From the NCBI GenBank assembly GCA_009761415.1, contig QUOL01000002.1:1240001-1304000 (forward strand): DNA of 64,000 bases. The letters run 5' to 3'. This document shows positions 11,528-23,322 of the stretch, piece by piece (position 1 is the stretch's first letter; the number at the start of each line of letters is the position of its first letter). The notes beneath the pieces are model-generated. The model ran no database searches and was not told the origin of the DNA. It saw nothing but the letters and a program-made list of their open reading frames with translations. Origin of the DNA: Sarcomyxa edulis (lineage: Eukaryota; Basidiomycota; Agaricomycetes; Agaricales; Mycenaceae). The position numbers and the translations under genes are program-made.

Positions 11528-14500
11528 TCATACATTTGATAGCAGATTGGCTCGACGCCAGTAGGCCAACCACTGTCTAACATCAGCACCGTCCAACTGA
11601 GGAAGATCGGCATCCACCAAATCGAACAAGCTAGATGAGAGTCTAGGAAACCCCATCGCCTCTTCACGGCGCTGCGTCGAAGAGATGGACTTGTAGAACG
11701 GAAGTAGGCGGAGAGCCCGGATTTGCATGGCATGCTCCTCATCGTGTGGTCGATCGCCATTGACAGCAGAAGAAACACGCTCTAGACGAGTCAACCACTC
11801 GGCATACGGAACAAGGGGGACATCCAGCTCTGAGGATACGACAGCCGAAATCGATGACCAGGAAACCGGTCGGGGGTGAATCATGTGCACGACTTTGGCG
11901 GTCTCCGAGTCTGACGCCTTGCGCAGGTCAACCAGCGCGGCCGCGGCACGGTGAAGAGGCACCCATGATACATTCTGTGTCGTACATATGGTAAGTGATA
12001 TCTCATCACAATGTGGAAAATAACTGACCTTCTCATCCTCAGGGAAACAGCCCACTGCAACGGTACTTTGCACTATGGAAGGAAACCACTCATTTATGTT
12101 CCAACAGCCATTTATGCCTCCGCAAAGCTGACCCACGCGGACGATTAAAGGTTTCAATGATGTCTGAGCCGCTGCTTCTGAAAGAATCTTTTCAGATACC
12201 CATTTAGACTCGCTGTATCCACTCCCGATAGCCACTTCAGCTTCGACGAAGTTCTCGGGTAGAGGTTCATGCTCGGACGGCTCTATATGATGATCGTCAG
12301 AGACGTCACCGGATGAAAGTTGAAGCTACAGACTTTGATGGACACCGATAGAGCTTGTGTATAGAAAGGTCGCTGGCTCCGGCAACGAGGAGGACAAGGA
12401 GAAATCGATGAGTTTTCGCAAACCTCTCACATTAGACTCGAAAGAAGTCAACGCTAAATTGAAGTCAACGCGCCAAGCTGTGGTTCGGAAATATCAGAAG
12501 ACGAAAAACATCCAGGTGCATTACAGTACTGGCCATTGTGAATGATGTGTGTAACAGATTCCTGCATCTAAGTTGGTACCATATCAGAGGCTGACTGCCA
12601 GTGTGGAGTCGACAAAACATGCTGACCTCTTTGTACACCGCATCTGAAAGGCCAAAGTTGTCAACTAGGAGGTCGCCTTCCAACAATGTGATCTTCTCCA
12701 AGTCTAAGAGCGCAGGATCCAAGCCGCGATCGAACAGCGCTGATTTCTGTCGTTCGATAAGATTTGTTTCGCCCGACGAGCTCCGATTCAAAGCATAGAT
12801 CTTATAGACGTCTGCACTCGAGGCGAGCTGAGATAGGGCGTAAGACCCAAGTCCTCCGGTCGTGCCTGTGATCAACACGACATCTCTAGTGCGAGAATGT
12901 GGAGATCCAACCCTCGTAGCGGATGCATGACGAGGAAAATCTTGGCTATACTTCAACACCATAGCGTGCATGGCATCGATGTTCGCGAGACGCGACGTGC
13001 CGCCATGTTCGTTCGCATCCTCACCGCGCACAAGCGCGGAGAGGAAGATGGTAAGCTGCGCGACGGATGGATGTGTGTATACAAAATTGGCCGTCAGGTT
13101 CCGAGTATCAATCTTAGCAGAGTCGCGGACAGCTCGTAGGAGAGAATTGCGAATCCACATTGCCTGCAGACTGCAACAAAATGACTGGAATTAGTATAAA
13201 GTCTGGCGTGCACTGTTCGCGGACCTACGCACCTGTCACAGCCGCGCTCGAAAAAGTCCTCATCATCTAGGACAGGACGAACAAGGACCTTGTTCACGAC
13301 CGTGCGAATTAAGTCGACGGTACTAGCATCATCCCAGCTGAGAGGCGGCTGGATATCGATCTGGTTACTCTCGTCCACGGCATCGTACATTGACTTTATT
13401 TCATCCTCGTAGTCCTGGATAATGGCTTGGCGACGAGCTGTACTTTTGGCTGTGTATGTGAAGGGCTTCGAAGGTTTCGCTACAATAATCATCTATGGAG
13501 AACGCAGATAAGAAGAGTGTCTAGCATGAAATAGACGGATTCACCTCTTTGAATAGCCTAGAGTGCTGAGGTGCGAAGGTATTCATTTTCTCAATAGTCG
13601 GCCTTATGAACACAAGTTGTTCAATTCCTTTAAATTCCTCTGAATGAATGTGTGTAGAGAGCGACATACCAGATTGCGTTCCTGAATTCAGCGAGTCTGC
13701 TTTCATCCGATGGATCTAATTTGAAGTCCGGTTTGGGGTCGACGAGTACGCCTGCTTGAAAGCGCCCTCGACCAAACATAACAGATGCCAGAACATGAGG
13801 GTCTTGGTTGAGGATATTCTCTAGGATGTTTTGAGACTCGTGAGGCTTCTTTGAAACCGGAGTTCCTCACCTAATGGGCCTGGGTTCGTCTGAAAATACC
13901 AAACGAATACAATCGATGCAGTTCGCAGATTAGGCAGTACAATAGACATACCTTTTCTCCGGTATTGTGCATTATCTGATCATCTGTACGACCGTAAACC
14001 TTCCAATAGCCTGGTTTAATCGGGTGCTGTATCAAGAGATCGGAAGTAGCATATGCAGGTACGCCGTTGACTTGTGTGTTTATGACGCTTGGCGTGCAGA
14101 ATTTGTTTGCCTGAGAATTCGTCAAAATCTGAGATATATGACTTGAAACGCAACGTACAACCATGACGAACTCAAAGGTATTGTTTCCATAAGGAACCAT
14201 GTGCGCCGTGACTAAATCTGGAAATTTGAAGTAATCCCAATCGTAATCCACTTGAGCTGTAAATATCCGAGTGAGACATACTGGTTGTGTAGGTCAAAGT
14301 AATCATAACTACCTGGGAGGATGGGACTCATGATGCCGCCTTCAGTACTGTATGAGAACAACATGTGAGTGTCGAATACTGTGATTAATACTGCTGTGAT
14401 TGACTTACGATCCGTACAAAATGAAGATCGAAACACCATGTGAAGTCATATAGTCCCCAACAACTTTGTTTAGTGGGCCACCGCCGTATAACTAATCTTC

Positions 14501-15822
14501 CAGTAAGTTTCATGTTTCGGAAAGCTCTTGAACAATACTCACGACACCGCCGCGGGAGGCAAGCCATTTCACGTATTCCAGATTATTCGACCAAGCCTGT
14601 GCCGAATCAATATGTTATGTTCAAGACCCATTGTTTTCAAGTTCACACACCTCGATAAACGCCGGCACACAGAATACGATATCACTGTCTGTTGCCTTTG
14701 CGGCTCGAAACAAATTGTCAGGAGTTGGCAGCTGGGCTGGAGACTGAGGTTGAAAGGCGCCAATTACGAGCCCGCACGAAGCCTTTTCAGATAAGTGAGC
14801 AACATTGTATTTGGAATCAGCTAATGTGAAGCTGACCGTCCAGCATAGCTGTAAGACACCCATTCCATGGTACATAGGCATCGTGTGCAAAGAGAATACT
14901 TGATTAGTTAGATCCCGCTCGCCGAACCAAGGGATTAATGCTAATTGACTGAAGCGATAGTTGGTCCATGGAATTGGTTTTGGATACGCTGTCGAACCTG
15001 ATAAAAGTGTTCAGATTCTTCCGGGTCCAAGAAGTCTCGTAAAATCAGTACAAACCAGAGGAATGGAGAATGATAATGACTGCGTCCGGATCAGTGCGTT
15101 CAAACGGAATATCTTGGGAAGATATTATGGTATCAGAGGGCGGCAAAAACAAATCCTCGAATAGCGGGACCGGAGAGTGGGCCGGGGGAGATGCCGAAGA
15201 ATACGATTCTTGTATGATGGTAAACGCATTGTTGGCAAGGTCGATCATAGCCTGCTCGTGCCCCACGAGCACATGAGCAACTCCGACTTTGTTGATGAGG
15301 TATGCTACTGCCGTCGCCGAATTTCTTGGAGAAATAGGAAAGGCTATATAGTTCGCTCTCATGATACCTGAGGAATATAAGAGATCAACATCATGCCGAC
15401 ACAGATAGGAAATAGATCATTACTCATCATTACAGTGAAATATGTGATAGTATCTGCAACATCGACAGAGTCACGGTCAAGTGAGGCGAATGCATGGTGT
15501 AAGCTCTACACGTACCCGAAGCAGCGATAATGGCCACAATAGGTGTATCATGTCTAGGACTATTTCCGACGCGATTCTGGATTATCCCAGCGCCTGTGAA
15601 AATGGCTCTAACAGCTTCGGGCCAGTAGATGGTACGGAGTTGGCCATTGTCGTCGGCGTAGACGAAAAGCCGGTGGTTGGGAGTATGCTGCAGATGCCAA
15701 TCATACATCTGAGGAATAGTCAAAGAGCCATCAAGCATAGGAGGAGAGAAAGTCGTGCTCTGAAGGGATTGTGTTTTGGGAGGAGGGGGACAGAACTTGA
15801 ATCCAGTCTGAGTAGACATCAT
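11528..15822 (-). CDS. adenylation-thiolation-reductase (A-T-R) enzyme, NRPS-like
   Basis: Nineteen exons: 15516..15822, 15424..15453, 15056..15367, 14837..14997, 14651..14782, 14543..14596, 14409..14491, 14313..14347, 14159..14256, 13952..14110, 13871..13889, 13670..13820, 13545..13602, 13233..13492, 12627..13170, 12534..12561, 12334..12477, 12029..12282, 11528..11974; 1091 aa. Residues ~1-560 are an AMP-binding domain (ILHSSGSTAYPKPIPWT, ILYGSTEGG, GRTDDQIMHNTGEK). Around 620 a carrier domain carries the phosphopantetheine Ser in GCDSLQAM; an intron splits that Ser codon. From ~720 to the end is a thioester reductase (LITGTTGGLGSY, HNAWRVDFN, YSESKW). Such enzymes activate a carboxylic acid and release it as aldehyde or alcohol. 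It lacks the extra N-terminal region of Lys2, so I do not call it aminoadipate reductase; the substrate is unknown. Intron 12478..12533 uses a GC donor, required by HNAW. Exons of 19, 28, 30 and 35 nt occur. Confidence 0.87.
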
Positions 15823-16011
15823 GCGCTACGTTTGGGTCCACTGTTCTACACGGGATCGTAGGAATGCCTTTGCCCCATCGCGTTGTTATATATGTGAATT
15901 TGATAAGTAGTTGCTATAGGTCCGGCCTATTGATCCCTGAAAGAACTAAAAAAATTCAAGATCAATCAGACAGCAGGAGGCAGTAGACGCTGTGCTGCAC
16001 CATCTGTCGAG

Positions 16012-16865
16012 ATGTCGGACTCGTTGACTATATTCAAGTCGAAGAATCAAGATGTAGAACACGGTGACGCATCGGAAGCTTCTGCTGCTTCAAATCGTCG
16101 GAAAAGCCAGAAAAACATCGTTTGTGGAGTTCACGGGATCACCGCCATAGTAGGCGATAGCTCATTCTATTATGAGCACATCGAGACAGCTCAACCGCAA
16201 GGATCTTACCGTATTGGTAGTTATTCCGGGACCAGTTTCATTGGTCTTGCGCTCGCAAAATCGATGGAGGGCCGGGGAGACTGCTGGTGACTAGATTGTG
16301 CAGCTGATCATCATAGATCACCAGTCAACTAGTCACTCCCCACTCCTATTTGCGTACAGCGCATATATCATAGATGAGGAAACTATTCGGATGCGTTCAC
16401 CTGCCAGTGGGCCACACATGATACGACGTGGGATAGATACTTTGGTGTGGCTTTCGAATACTACCACGGATAAGAACGCTCCTGAGCGCCAACGGCATGT
16501 TGGCGTTCAATTGAGCAAGGGCTTCGAGAGCGCGGCTAAGGGACTCCGAAGCAGTTCCCCCACACGTTCAAGCTTGGTTCTCCATCGTTCGCAGCATTGT
16601 CATCAGCTCTTACGAGTTCATGTTTTCGTTGCTTCCCTCTCATATACCCTATTCGGAAATCTCGATGCAGGCTCTCAAAGATTGGATGAAAACAATTCAC
16701 ACCCCAGTGACTGCGTATCTTGCATCCAACGGTGTGCTTTCCATGATACCCGAGGACAAAAGAGCAGGATGGGAGGATGGGGGAATCCGCCGAGCATTTT
16801 CCAATGCTCAGCCTATCATAACCGTCGAAAGTCCACATTTTGAGATGCTAGAGTTAAGCGCTTAA
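16012..16865 (+). pseudogene. thioesterase (PKS/NRPS/FAS-type) relic with frameshifts
   Basis: Three consecutive stretches in three frames read as one thioesterase. 16012-16285 holds the N-terminal part with VCGVHGITA and YRIGSYSGTSFIGLALA (the nucleophile-elbow region, Ser in GSYSG). About 16297-16530, in another frame, gives VQLIIIDH and the lid region. About 16545-16865, in the third frame, gives VPPHVQAWFSIVRSIVI, HTPVTAYLASNGVL, AGWEDGGIRRAF and ending SPHFEMLELSA. No intron-like GT-AG pairs of normal length bridge the junctions, and a TAG lies next to the first shift. The simplest reading is a decayed single-domain thioesterase. It starts 189 bp from, and diverges from, the A-T-R gene. 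Assembly errors could also produce such shifts. Confidence 0.6.
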
Positions 16866-17518
16866 GCACTATAACAGATTATATGCAGACGTCATTTAGT
16901 TCACCATGATACCGATGCATATCTCCCAGCTGTGTCAGTCGTAGTTGATATCGCTGTGAATATCGATGTCCATGTCCCGTGGATCAGGCGATTCCTCGTC
17001 GATCTGGTTCGAATTCCGAGGTCAAGACCTCTTCGGAACAATCTACAGCGGATCCTAGTAGTGAACGGAGAAGCGAGAAAGGCGTTGACACAATCTCAAA
17101 TTGAACAGTACATCAACGTTCAGGTAGCGCCACAACGACCCTATAAATCGTGGGCGAATGGGAGAGCAGAAGTCCATATTATTTGGAAGATATCATGGAG
17201 GCTTACGATTTGACGGAGTGTATAACTCCAGCGCAAAAAGAACATCGCAATCGATAGATCTACGCTGCTCATGTATTCGAACTTGTGGCAGAGGTCGACT
17301 CGGATGAGCAGGGCGCTATCAATATGGTAGGTGAGGACCGTTACCTAATTTGAGACTGAGACTGCTCAGGTCAATCGCGATTGATACAGATGGTTCTAGG
17401 ACTAAGACCGGCGAGTCCAGTGGAGTGAGCTAGTGTCAGACTTTTGTATGATCAGGTTAACTTGTTGTAAAATAAACAATCCATAATACCTCAGATTGGA
17501 AGTCAAAGGACCTAAAAG
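16866..17518. other. gene-poor stretch, possible further relic
   Basis: A plus-strand open frame at 16932-17213 has no recognisable motif, no neighbouring exons and no clean start context. Given the broken thioesterase upstream, this may be more decayed sequence. Nothing is claimed. Confidence 0.3.
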
Positions 17519-18841
17519 TCACGGTTCAAGACTGGATAGCATGGTCTCTGCATCGATCCATAAATCTCGTTGTCCCCATACCCCTACCACGACGGAGACG
17601 ATGATCCAACATGAGCGCTCTCCCATGAGTTCGTCATTGACTCTGGTTACCTCCTCGTTCCCATTGCCTTCAGCATCTTCTGTATTCGCAAGAGATGACC
17701 GTCTGAGTATCAACTCTTTCATTAATGCCAAGCAAGCGCGCGCCAGGTTTCGTAGGAGACTCATATCATCGGCAGAGATGTGATCCTCGACTTTCGTCAT
17801 CAGAACGAAAATCCACCGTGCATGAGTTTCGGTTAGACATGAAGACGGCAGCTCTTTTTGCTGAAGGTGAAAATTTATCCAATAAGTAAAGTACATCAGA
17901 AGATGCAAGGCCATCCGCTAGAGATGAGATGATTAGTCAATCTCTTAGAATGCTGGTCTGGAAGAGGAAAACGTACTTGGTCGATGTATCGCAGCAGTGT
18001 TGGCGTTGGTTCACGAGGCGCCCATGCAGGTAGGGTGAATTCTGATTGCATCAGTTTACTAGGTCCTGAGGTACCAGTCTCCATAGTACTGAAATCTTGA
18101 GGCAATGGAGATCCTGTGGGAGTGGGCAGAGATTCCGTAGGATCCACTCTCAATGCCAACTCTACCTCCCCTTCGTCGTTTATGTGCCATGTTTCTTGGG
18201 GAGGTGTAGTGTCCTCGGACGGACCACGATCGTCCGCAAAGGAACGCATTCCTTGCTCGAAACTACGTTTGCAGGGAGTAGAGCTCTGTTGATCTTTCTT
18301 GAGCGGATTCCAGTCTGATTCAGGTCTTCCCGCTATGAAGGCCCACCACAAATCTCGCTCTCGTTTGTCGGGCATGAGCCGATGGTTTGCGTTTTGTGGG
18401 GCAAAAGCGACATTTATAGTAGGTTGTGAGATATTCTGTAGAGATGCGGTGAGGAACAATGGGTAAAAAACAATGCTTGCAACTTACCTTGCGAAAGTTT
18501 CGGTAATGAGTTAGAAAGGAAGTACGCCATTCTCCAGAAGGCAATGCAGGATGCGTCGTAGATGAGGTATCGTATCGCGGTGGTGGTGGTGGAGGTTCCG
18601 TGGACTCGTATGGATTGGGGGCTCGAGTTACATGAGGCAGATAGCGAGCGTCGCGTCTGTATGATCGTCAGTAACGTGCTACAACATTGAGGACGAGCCC
18701 ATACCGAACAGTAAACAGATACTGTAGTCCATCGATTGGTTCGTCCTGGAAGTCCTCTGGAAGATTTGCGACTGGAAGGATCTGTCGACCGAATGAAGGC
18801 TCATCGTCGTCTGAATCGTCCCGCTTGCGTTTGGGTGGCAT
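17519..18841 (-). CDS. GEMIN2: Gemin2/SIP1-like SMN-complex protein
   Basis: Exons 18705..18841, 18488..18656, 17977..18435, 17519..17917; 387 aa. The protein opens with a basic MPPKRKRDDSDDDEPSFGRQ, then LPVANLPEDFQDEPIDGLQY and ARYLPHVTRAPNPYES, matching the N-terminal block of Gemin2/SIP1. The middle is a Ser/Pro-rich linker after RERDLWWAFIAG. The helical C-terminal domain (LLRYIDQRMALHLLMYF, ARWIFVLMTKVED, LLRNLARACLALMKELI, VSVVVGVWGQRDLW) matches the Gemin2 helical core. Gemin2 binds Sm proteins and SMN during spliceosomal snRNP assembly. Identification rests on domain order, not on an alignment. Confidence 0.75.
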
Positions 18842-18907
18842 GTGGAGGTTTGTGAAGGAAAGCGATCGAGAATTTGGGAACTTCCGAATCAGGCTGATCG
18901 AGCGTTA

Positions 18908-18928
18908 CCTCCTCCTCCTCCTCCTCCT
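18908..18928. repeat. (CCT)7 microsatellite
   Basis: Seven perfect CCT units lie in the 255-bp divergent intergenic region between the Gemin2-like gene and the Lys-rich gene, 67 bp upstream of the Gemin2-like start codon. It may lie in a 5' UTR. Such tracts are often length-variable between strains. Confidence 0.8.
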
Positions 18929-19096
18929 GCAGAATACACTCTCGGCTTCACGACCTCTCTTTCATGACATATTGAACAATTCTACATGCTATAGACACAC
19001 GTAGGTCATCTAAAGAAACTTGACTCATTGACGTTTTCACACTCTTTGAATTATATCAGAAATACACCGAATCTACACATATCAGTTTAGCTCCTC

Positions 19097-20234
19097 ATGG
19101 ACACCCAAGATGAGGATATCGATACCGAAACGCTACAAGCTAAGATCGATTTATCCATGTCGTTTGCCCAAGACCTTGTGTCGTCCTGGATCAACCCCAA
19201 ACTCAATCTTCCTCGAAATTCTGGGAAAGATCTGGAGAAAGAGCTCAAAGAATACATGCGCCGGCCTGCCAGGTAAACACAATGACTTGTTGGCATACAT
19301 ATACTCTACTCGGGAATGCTCATCTTAACGAACCTATGACAGGCTCGGCGTCGGGGCACCTATACCAGAAATAGCTGTATCTTCCCGAGATACTGCACGC
19401 TTGAAAAGTCAGCTTACGAACCGTAAAGGAGGTAAACGTGAAAGAGAAGACGATGGCGATGGCAGCAAGGCGGAGACAAAAGATTCTTCGGATAACGAAC
19501 AGGAGAGCAGGGCAGGGGCGATCAGAAAGAAAATCAAGCTAGATCCCTTTGCGACCCTATCTGGGAAGAAGAAAAAGAAAAAGAGCGAAGAGTTGGGACT
19601 CCCGACTCCTGGCCCGACTCCGCGGTCTTCACGAGACTCAATAAGAGAAAAGGAGGACGGTAACAGACTAGAAGCTGACGAAGAGGAGCAAGCTGTAGCC
19701 AAGGAACTGGTCGATGTAGGTTCGTCGTCTGCGTCGCCGACGCTCTCGATTCCAGGAAAGAAGAAAAAGAAGAAGAAAAGCCATAAACTATCGGTAACAT
19801 CCCCACTTGCGACATCCGTTCTGCTCCCTACTGCTCCGTCTACACCTAAACTCAAAGCGGATGAGTCTATTGCGAGTATCGAGTCTCTTGTCACTCCCAT
19901 CAAACGTACGTCCATCTCAACTTCAACTATCGGCTTTCCCGATAATCTAGTCAAAACAGAACCCCCACCCGCCACACCCAAAGTGATCGACTTGTCGTCG
20001 ATTGCTTCGCCGTTACCGTCATGGGCTCGACGGTCCAACAATTCTGTAGCTACCATTATTAACGGACCCATCCTCAACCTTGGCAGCTCCTTCAGTCCAG
20101 ACGTGGAGACCGACGAAATTCTACCTGATGAAGCTAGTCCGAAAAAGAAACGAAAGAGGCGTAAAAAGAAGAAACATCCATCATCTTTTACGAATGCACC
20201 GGATGCGGAGGACGGCTTTGTTCAGGCTGCTTAA
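19097..20234 (+). CDS. Lys-rich, probably nuclear/nucleolar protein of unknown function
   Basis: Exons 19097..19272 and 19343..20234; 355 aa. The N-terminal 60 residues (DTQDEDIDTETLQAKIDLS, SFAQDLVSSWINPKL) form a conserved-looking helical block reminiscent of a fungal family of unknown function (DUF3245-like, from memory, unverified). The rest is low complexity with three poly-Lys/Arg tracts (GKKKKKK, GKKKKKKKSHKL, KKKRKRRKKKKH) and Ser/Thr/Pro linkers, suggesting nuclear or nucleolar location. The antisense frame over the Lys tracts reads poly-Phe and is a shadow. The 70-nt intron has GTAAAC and CAG borders. Confidence 0.75.
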
Positions 20235-21288
20235 ACCCGTCACCTTTGTTCTACCCAACACACTATTCTCAAACATCGCACATCTATCTACATACATATC
20301 ACTGCATCAGTTGGATATGCCTCATTCTATATCACTCATCGAATCTGGTATAACATGTAAATTCTTTTCTATTGTGCCCATTAGGTTCTCCAGGAAACAA
20401 TCCGTTGGCCGTTCTAGGAGGACAAGCCCTATCATTACACATCTGTCATCGTATACGTATTCAATCTGCCCAGATTACCATGCTCTTCTCGGAATCTCTG
20501 ACTACCAAATCTTGTGCAGGTGTGTTTACATGATATAAGATCAAGATTGGACGGACATGGACGGATGCACGGCGGTGAGCTTTCTAGAAACCCATATTTT
20601 ATCCATGATAGGTGAGGTGGTGAGTCGCCGGAGCCACATCCTTCTGCGCGATCCAATTTCGTCCGCATCTCAGAACTCCCCAAGGAACTACTTGATCGGC
20701 TGTACTTGGGCTATGTTCTCGGATTCAACTTTGGCCATATCCGAATTGGAGTTTGCCACTGTGTGGCGCGCCCACTCCTGAGATGCACATATGTCAAGTA
20801 CCTGAAAGACAATGGTATAACTAACGGAAAAAATTTCACCGTCTTTTGGAATATGTTAGAGACCCTCAAGACAAGTACTGCCATCATTCATAGACTCGGA
20901 TTGAATTGTCACGACACTCGCTGTGGAGAGTGTAATTACACAGTCCTAATCCAGATGGCACGTGGTATGTGCCTTCGGCTGTTTCCGTGAAGTCGTAACG
21001 CGCGTCGCGTCTCGCCGCTTTTCCCATGAATCCCACAATCTGATAAATATCCATCTAGTGGGCGAGACGGACTGCAACGCTGAACAAAATACCCACGAAC
21101 TTACGGTAAGGCCAAGTAACCCTTATTCTCAATCTTTTTTTTTCATTCTTCAAAAAAGTCATTTGCTATTTTCTGTAGGTGCCAACGCTCGATCTGTTCA
21201 CTGTTGCGAGATACAATAAATGATTAATGCTAAGTCCAATCATCGCTAAGAAGAACACCATCATGATACGTCCAAACCTGGCAAATTC
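20235..21288. other. about 1 kb without a supported gene
   Basis: Several overlapping short frames occur (for example plus 20706-20990), but none has family motifs or coherent splice junctions. It includes the 3' ends of two convergent genes and otherwise looks non-coding or decayed. Confidence 0.4.
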
Positions 21289-21791
21289 CTACCGCCCGCC
21301 ACGTCCAGACCTCCTCAACGTGCTATGATGATGATGGCGAACAGCCGGCGCCTGATTGCGAGATACCCTTGAAGCTTTTACACTGATGTGGTGCTTCTGC
21401 GGCGCGTGCATAGTTGGTCGATGGGTACCACGTTGCCGGTGTCCCGCCCGCCCCACTACGATGCCTCTACCTCTTCTCGATCTCGACATCGGATTTCCCT
21501 TCTTGCTCTTACTGAACAACGATAGCACGCTGCCAGCACTCTTGCCGGCTCGTCGCCGTTCGGCTTTCTTTTCTCTCTTCCATTTCCGTATAGCGTGTGC
21601 TTCTCGCATCTCTCGCATGCCTCTGCTCCGTAAAGCCTCATCACCTATCAGCGTACCCCTCATCTTGGCCAACCATCCATGCACGATGGAAGCTTTGGGC
21701 CTGCTGCCACGTCCTTCCTGGATTCAGAAGATCAGCGATCTTACAAGCTCTGTCGAGTCAATTAGCGTACTGAACCCCATTCAATCTTCAT
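21289..21791 (-). CDS. small, very basic protein of unknown function
   Basis: Exons 21771..21791 (7 codons, MKIEWGS) and 21289..21717; 149 aa. A 53-nt intron with GTACGC donor and CCAG acceptor joins the frames exactly. The protein has a helical front half (HGWLAKMRGTLIGDEALRSR, then MREMREAHAIRKWKREKKA) and a tail rich in Arg, Ser and His, including a short His run. No family is recognised. The opposite strand has a comparable open frame, but it lacks the Lys/Arg/Glu heptad pattern, so the minus strand is preferred. Confidence 0.45.
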
Positions 21792-22621
21792 GGCTGACTA
21801 GTGGTAATACTATTGGGAAAAGAGGTATCCAGGTAAGCGTCCAACGTTAAGTCATTTAACGTCGATATGATTTATTGTACTGATGATGACGTAATATTAT
21901 CAGCCTCGTGCGTACCAGCAAGTTCACAACGCGTCTTGGACACGCGTCTTGAACAGAATCATCGGGAGCGCTTGTTGCCCGACTCAGGCTTAGACGCATG
22001 CAGTAGCATTCATGCTACGCGCGTCTTTTGTTCACAGATCCTGTTCAACGTCGTTCAAGAGTGTTTCAAAGTTGAAGGATATCCTGGAACCAAGGCACAG
22101 TATGTTCTAATTATGTCCGTCTTTAACGTTAACGTTTGTGTACCTGCGATGTGAAGCAGGGCACGCGCTGATAGATTGCGTTCCAAAGAAGGTACGCTCT
22201 GCTGGCGTCTATCAGTACTGAATTAGACCGCATGGCAACGTCGCTAATGCCCGAAGAAGAACAAGGTCGAGTTCGGGTGGAAACCAGTTACGCTAAGTCC
22301 GCGTCAAACTCCTCGGCACCGCCACAGCAAAAAGTGCATCCCGAGCGGAGCGCAATGCACGTGACCGGTTATTTCGCTGTTGTGCTTTGTGTACCTGCGC
22401 TGTGTTTCCGGCACGTGCGCATCGCCTCTACTCACCGCCATGCGTTTTAGTCGATCGCGAGGATAGTTAATTGGAAAAATGACGGAACGGAAACTCATCT
22501 GGCCGAATGACAAACGGCACAATATCTGCACCGTCTTACTTTGGAAGGAGTACAAGAGCAATGACGAACGGCAGCGAATCTTCTCAGCAGAAGATCAAGG
22601 ACCTTCCCCGTCATTCCAAAG
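21792..22621. other. intergenic, nothing recognised
   Basis: Between the start codons of the small basic protein (minus) and the phosphatase (plus), so it should contain both promoters. Open frames on both strands are short and without motifs. Confidence 0.4.
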
Positions 22622-23322
22622 ATGTCCTGGCGTAACGTCAATGAAGTCATCCGGGGGAAACTGTATCTGGGAAAGTAAGTGCACATCTCGATCTCCTTTA
22701 TATTGCTCATTATTGACATACTCTCATTACAGCATCCAAGCGGCAACGTCTTCCCGATCCTTGACCGAAAGGCATATAACACACATAATCTCTGTGTGCC
22801 CTGATCCTATCCCTGCCGAACTCCCAGAATCTGGGATTCATCACCTCCGAATACCTGTTGACGATGTTGACTACGCGGACCTCCTGATACACCTCCCATC
22901 TGCGTGTCACTTCATCGACCAAGCCATGCAAATGAATGGCGTCGTGCTGGTGCATTGTCTACAAGGTCTTTCCAGAAGTGCCGCCGTTGTAGCCGCATAC
23001 CGTGAGTCGACGCGTTTTCCTCGACAGATCAGTTCTCTGAATACATTGTTGTATAGTGATGTACTCCCAGCGGCTGAACGCGACGATGGCGTTAGAAGTC
23101 GTTAGACGAGGTATTTTTACTTGCTGGCTCAAGCCAAAATAGATCGTTAACAAGCATCACACAGCCCGCGATCAAATCTGGGTGAACCCCGGATTCCAGG
23201 AGCAACTTGTCCTGTTTGAGCTTTGCCAATATAGACCTTCGCCCTCGTGCGGAATTTACAATAACTGGAGGAACCAGATCCAACGGAGGCTTAGAGGAGG
23301 AGGAGCAGGAGGCCTTCGCTGA
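22622..23322 (+). CDS. atypical dual-specificity protein phosphatase
   Basis: Exons 22622..22674, 22733..23001, 23057..23110, 23165..23322; 177 aa. The signature HCLQGLSRS gives the catalytic Cys and Arg (HCX5R), preceded by VVLV and by the general-acid region PVDDVDYADLL. The N-terminal block NEVIRGKLYLGN and the helical SAAVVAAYLMYSQRLN and ALEVVRRARDQIWVNPGFQ blocks match small DSPs of the Yvh1/DUSP type. It removes phosphate from Tyr and Ser/Thr; the substrate is unknown. No zinc-binding tail is present, which argues against Yvh1 itself. A longer upstream open frame (from 22479) is not used because the first coding Met in frame with the domain is at 22622. Confidence 0.88.

Noticed and set aside
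12283..12333. In-frame TAG in the A-T-R reductase domain (possible pseudogene)
   Set aside because: A normal 51-nt intron (GTCTGT donor, ATATAG acceptor) removes it and restores frame to PSEHEPLPENF.
17005..17030. GGTTCGAATTC resembling a tRNA T-loop
   Set aside because: No flanking acceptor or anticodon stem could be drawn around it.
19409..20077. Minus-strand frame with poly-Phe runs
   Set aside because: It is antisense to the poly-Lys tracts of the gene at 19097-20234.
21356..21850. Plus-strand 164-codon frame
   Set aside because: It overlaps the minus-strand small basic gene, has no motif, and Cys/Pro/Leu-rich composition typical of an antisense shadow.
22479..22674. N-terminal extension of the phosphatase from an upstream Met
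   Set aside because: That frame reads MTERKLIW and is out of frame with the NEVIRGKLYLGN block; the domain starts properly at 22622.
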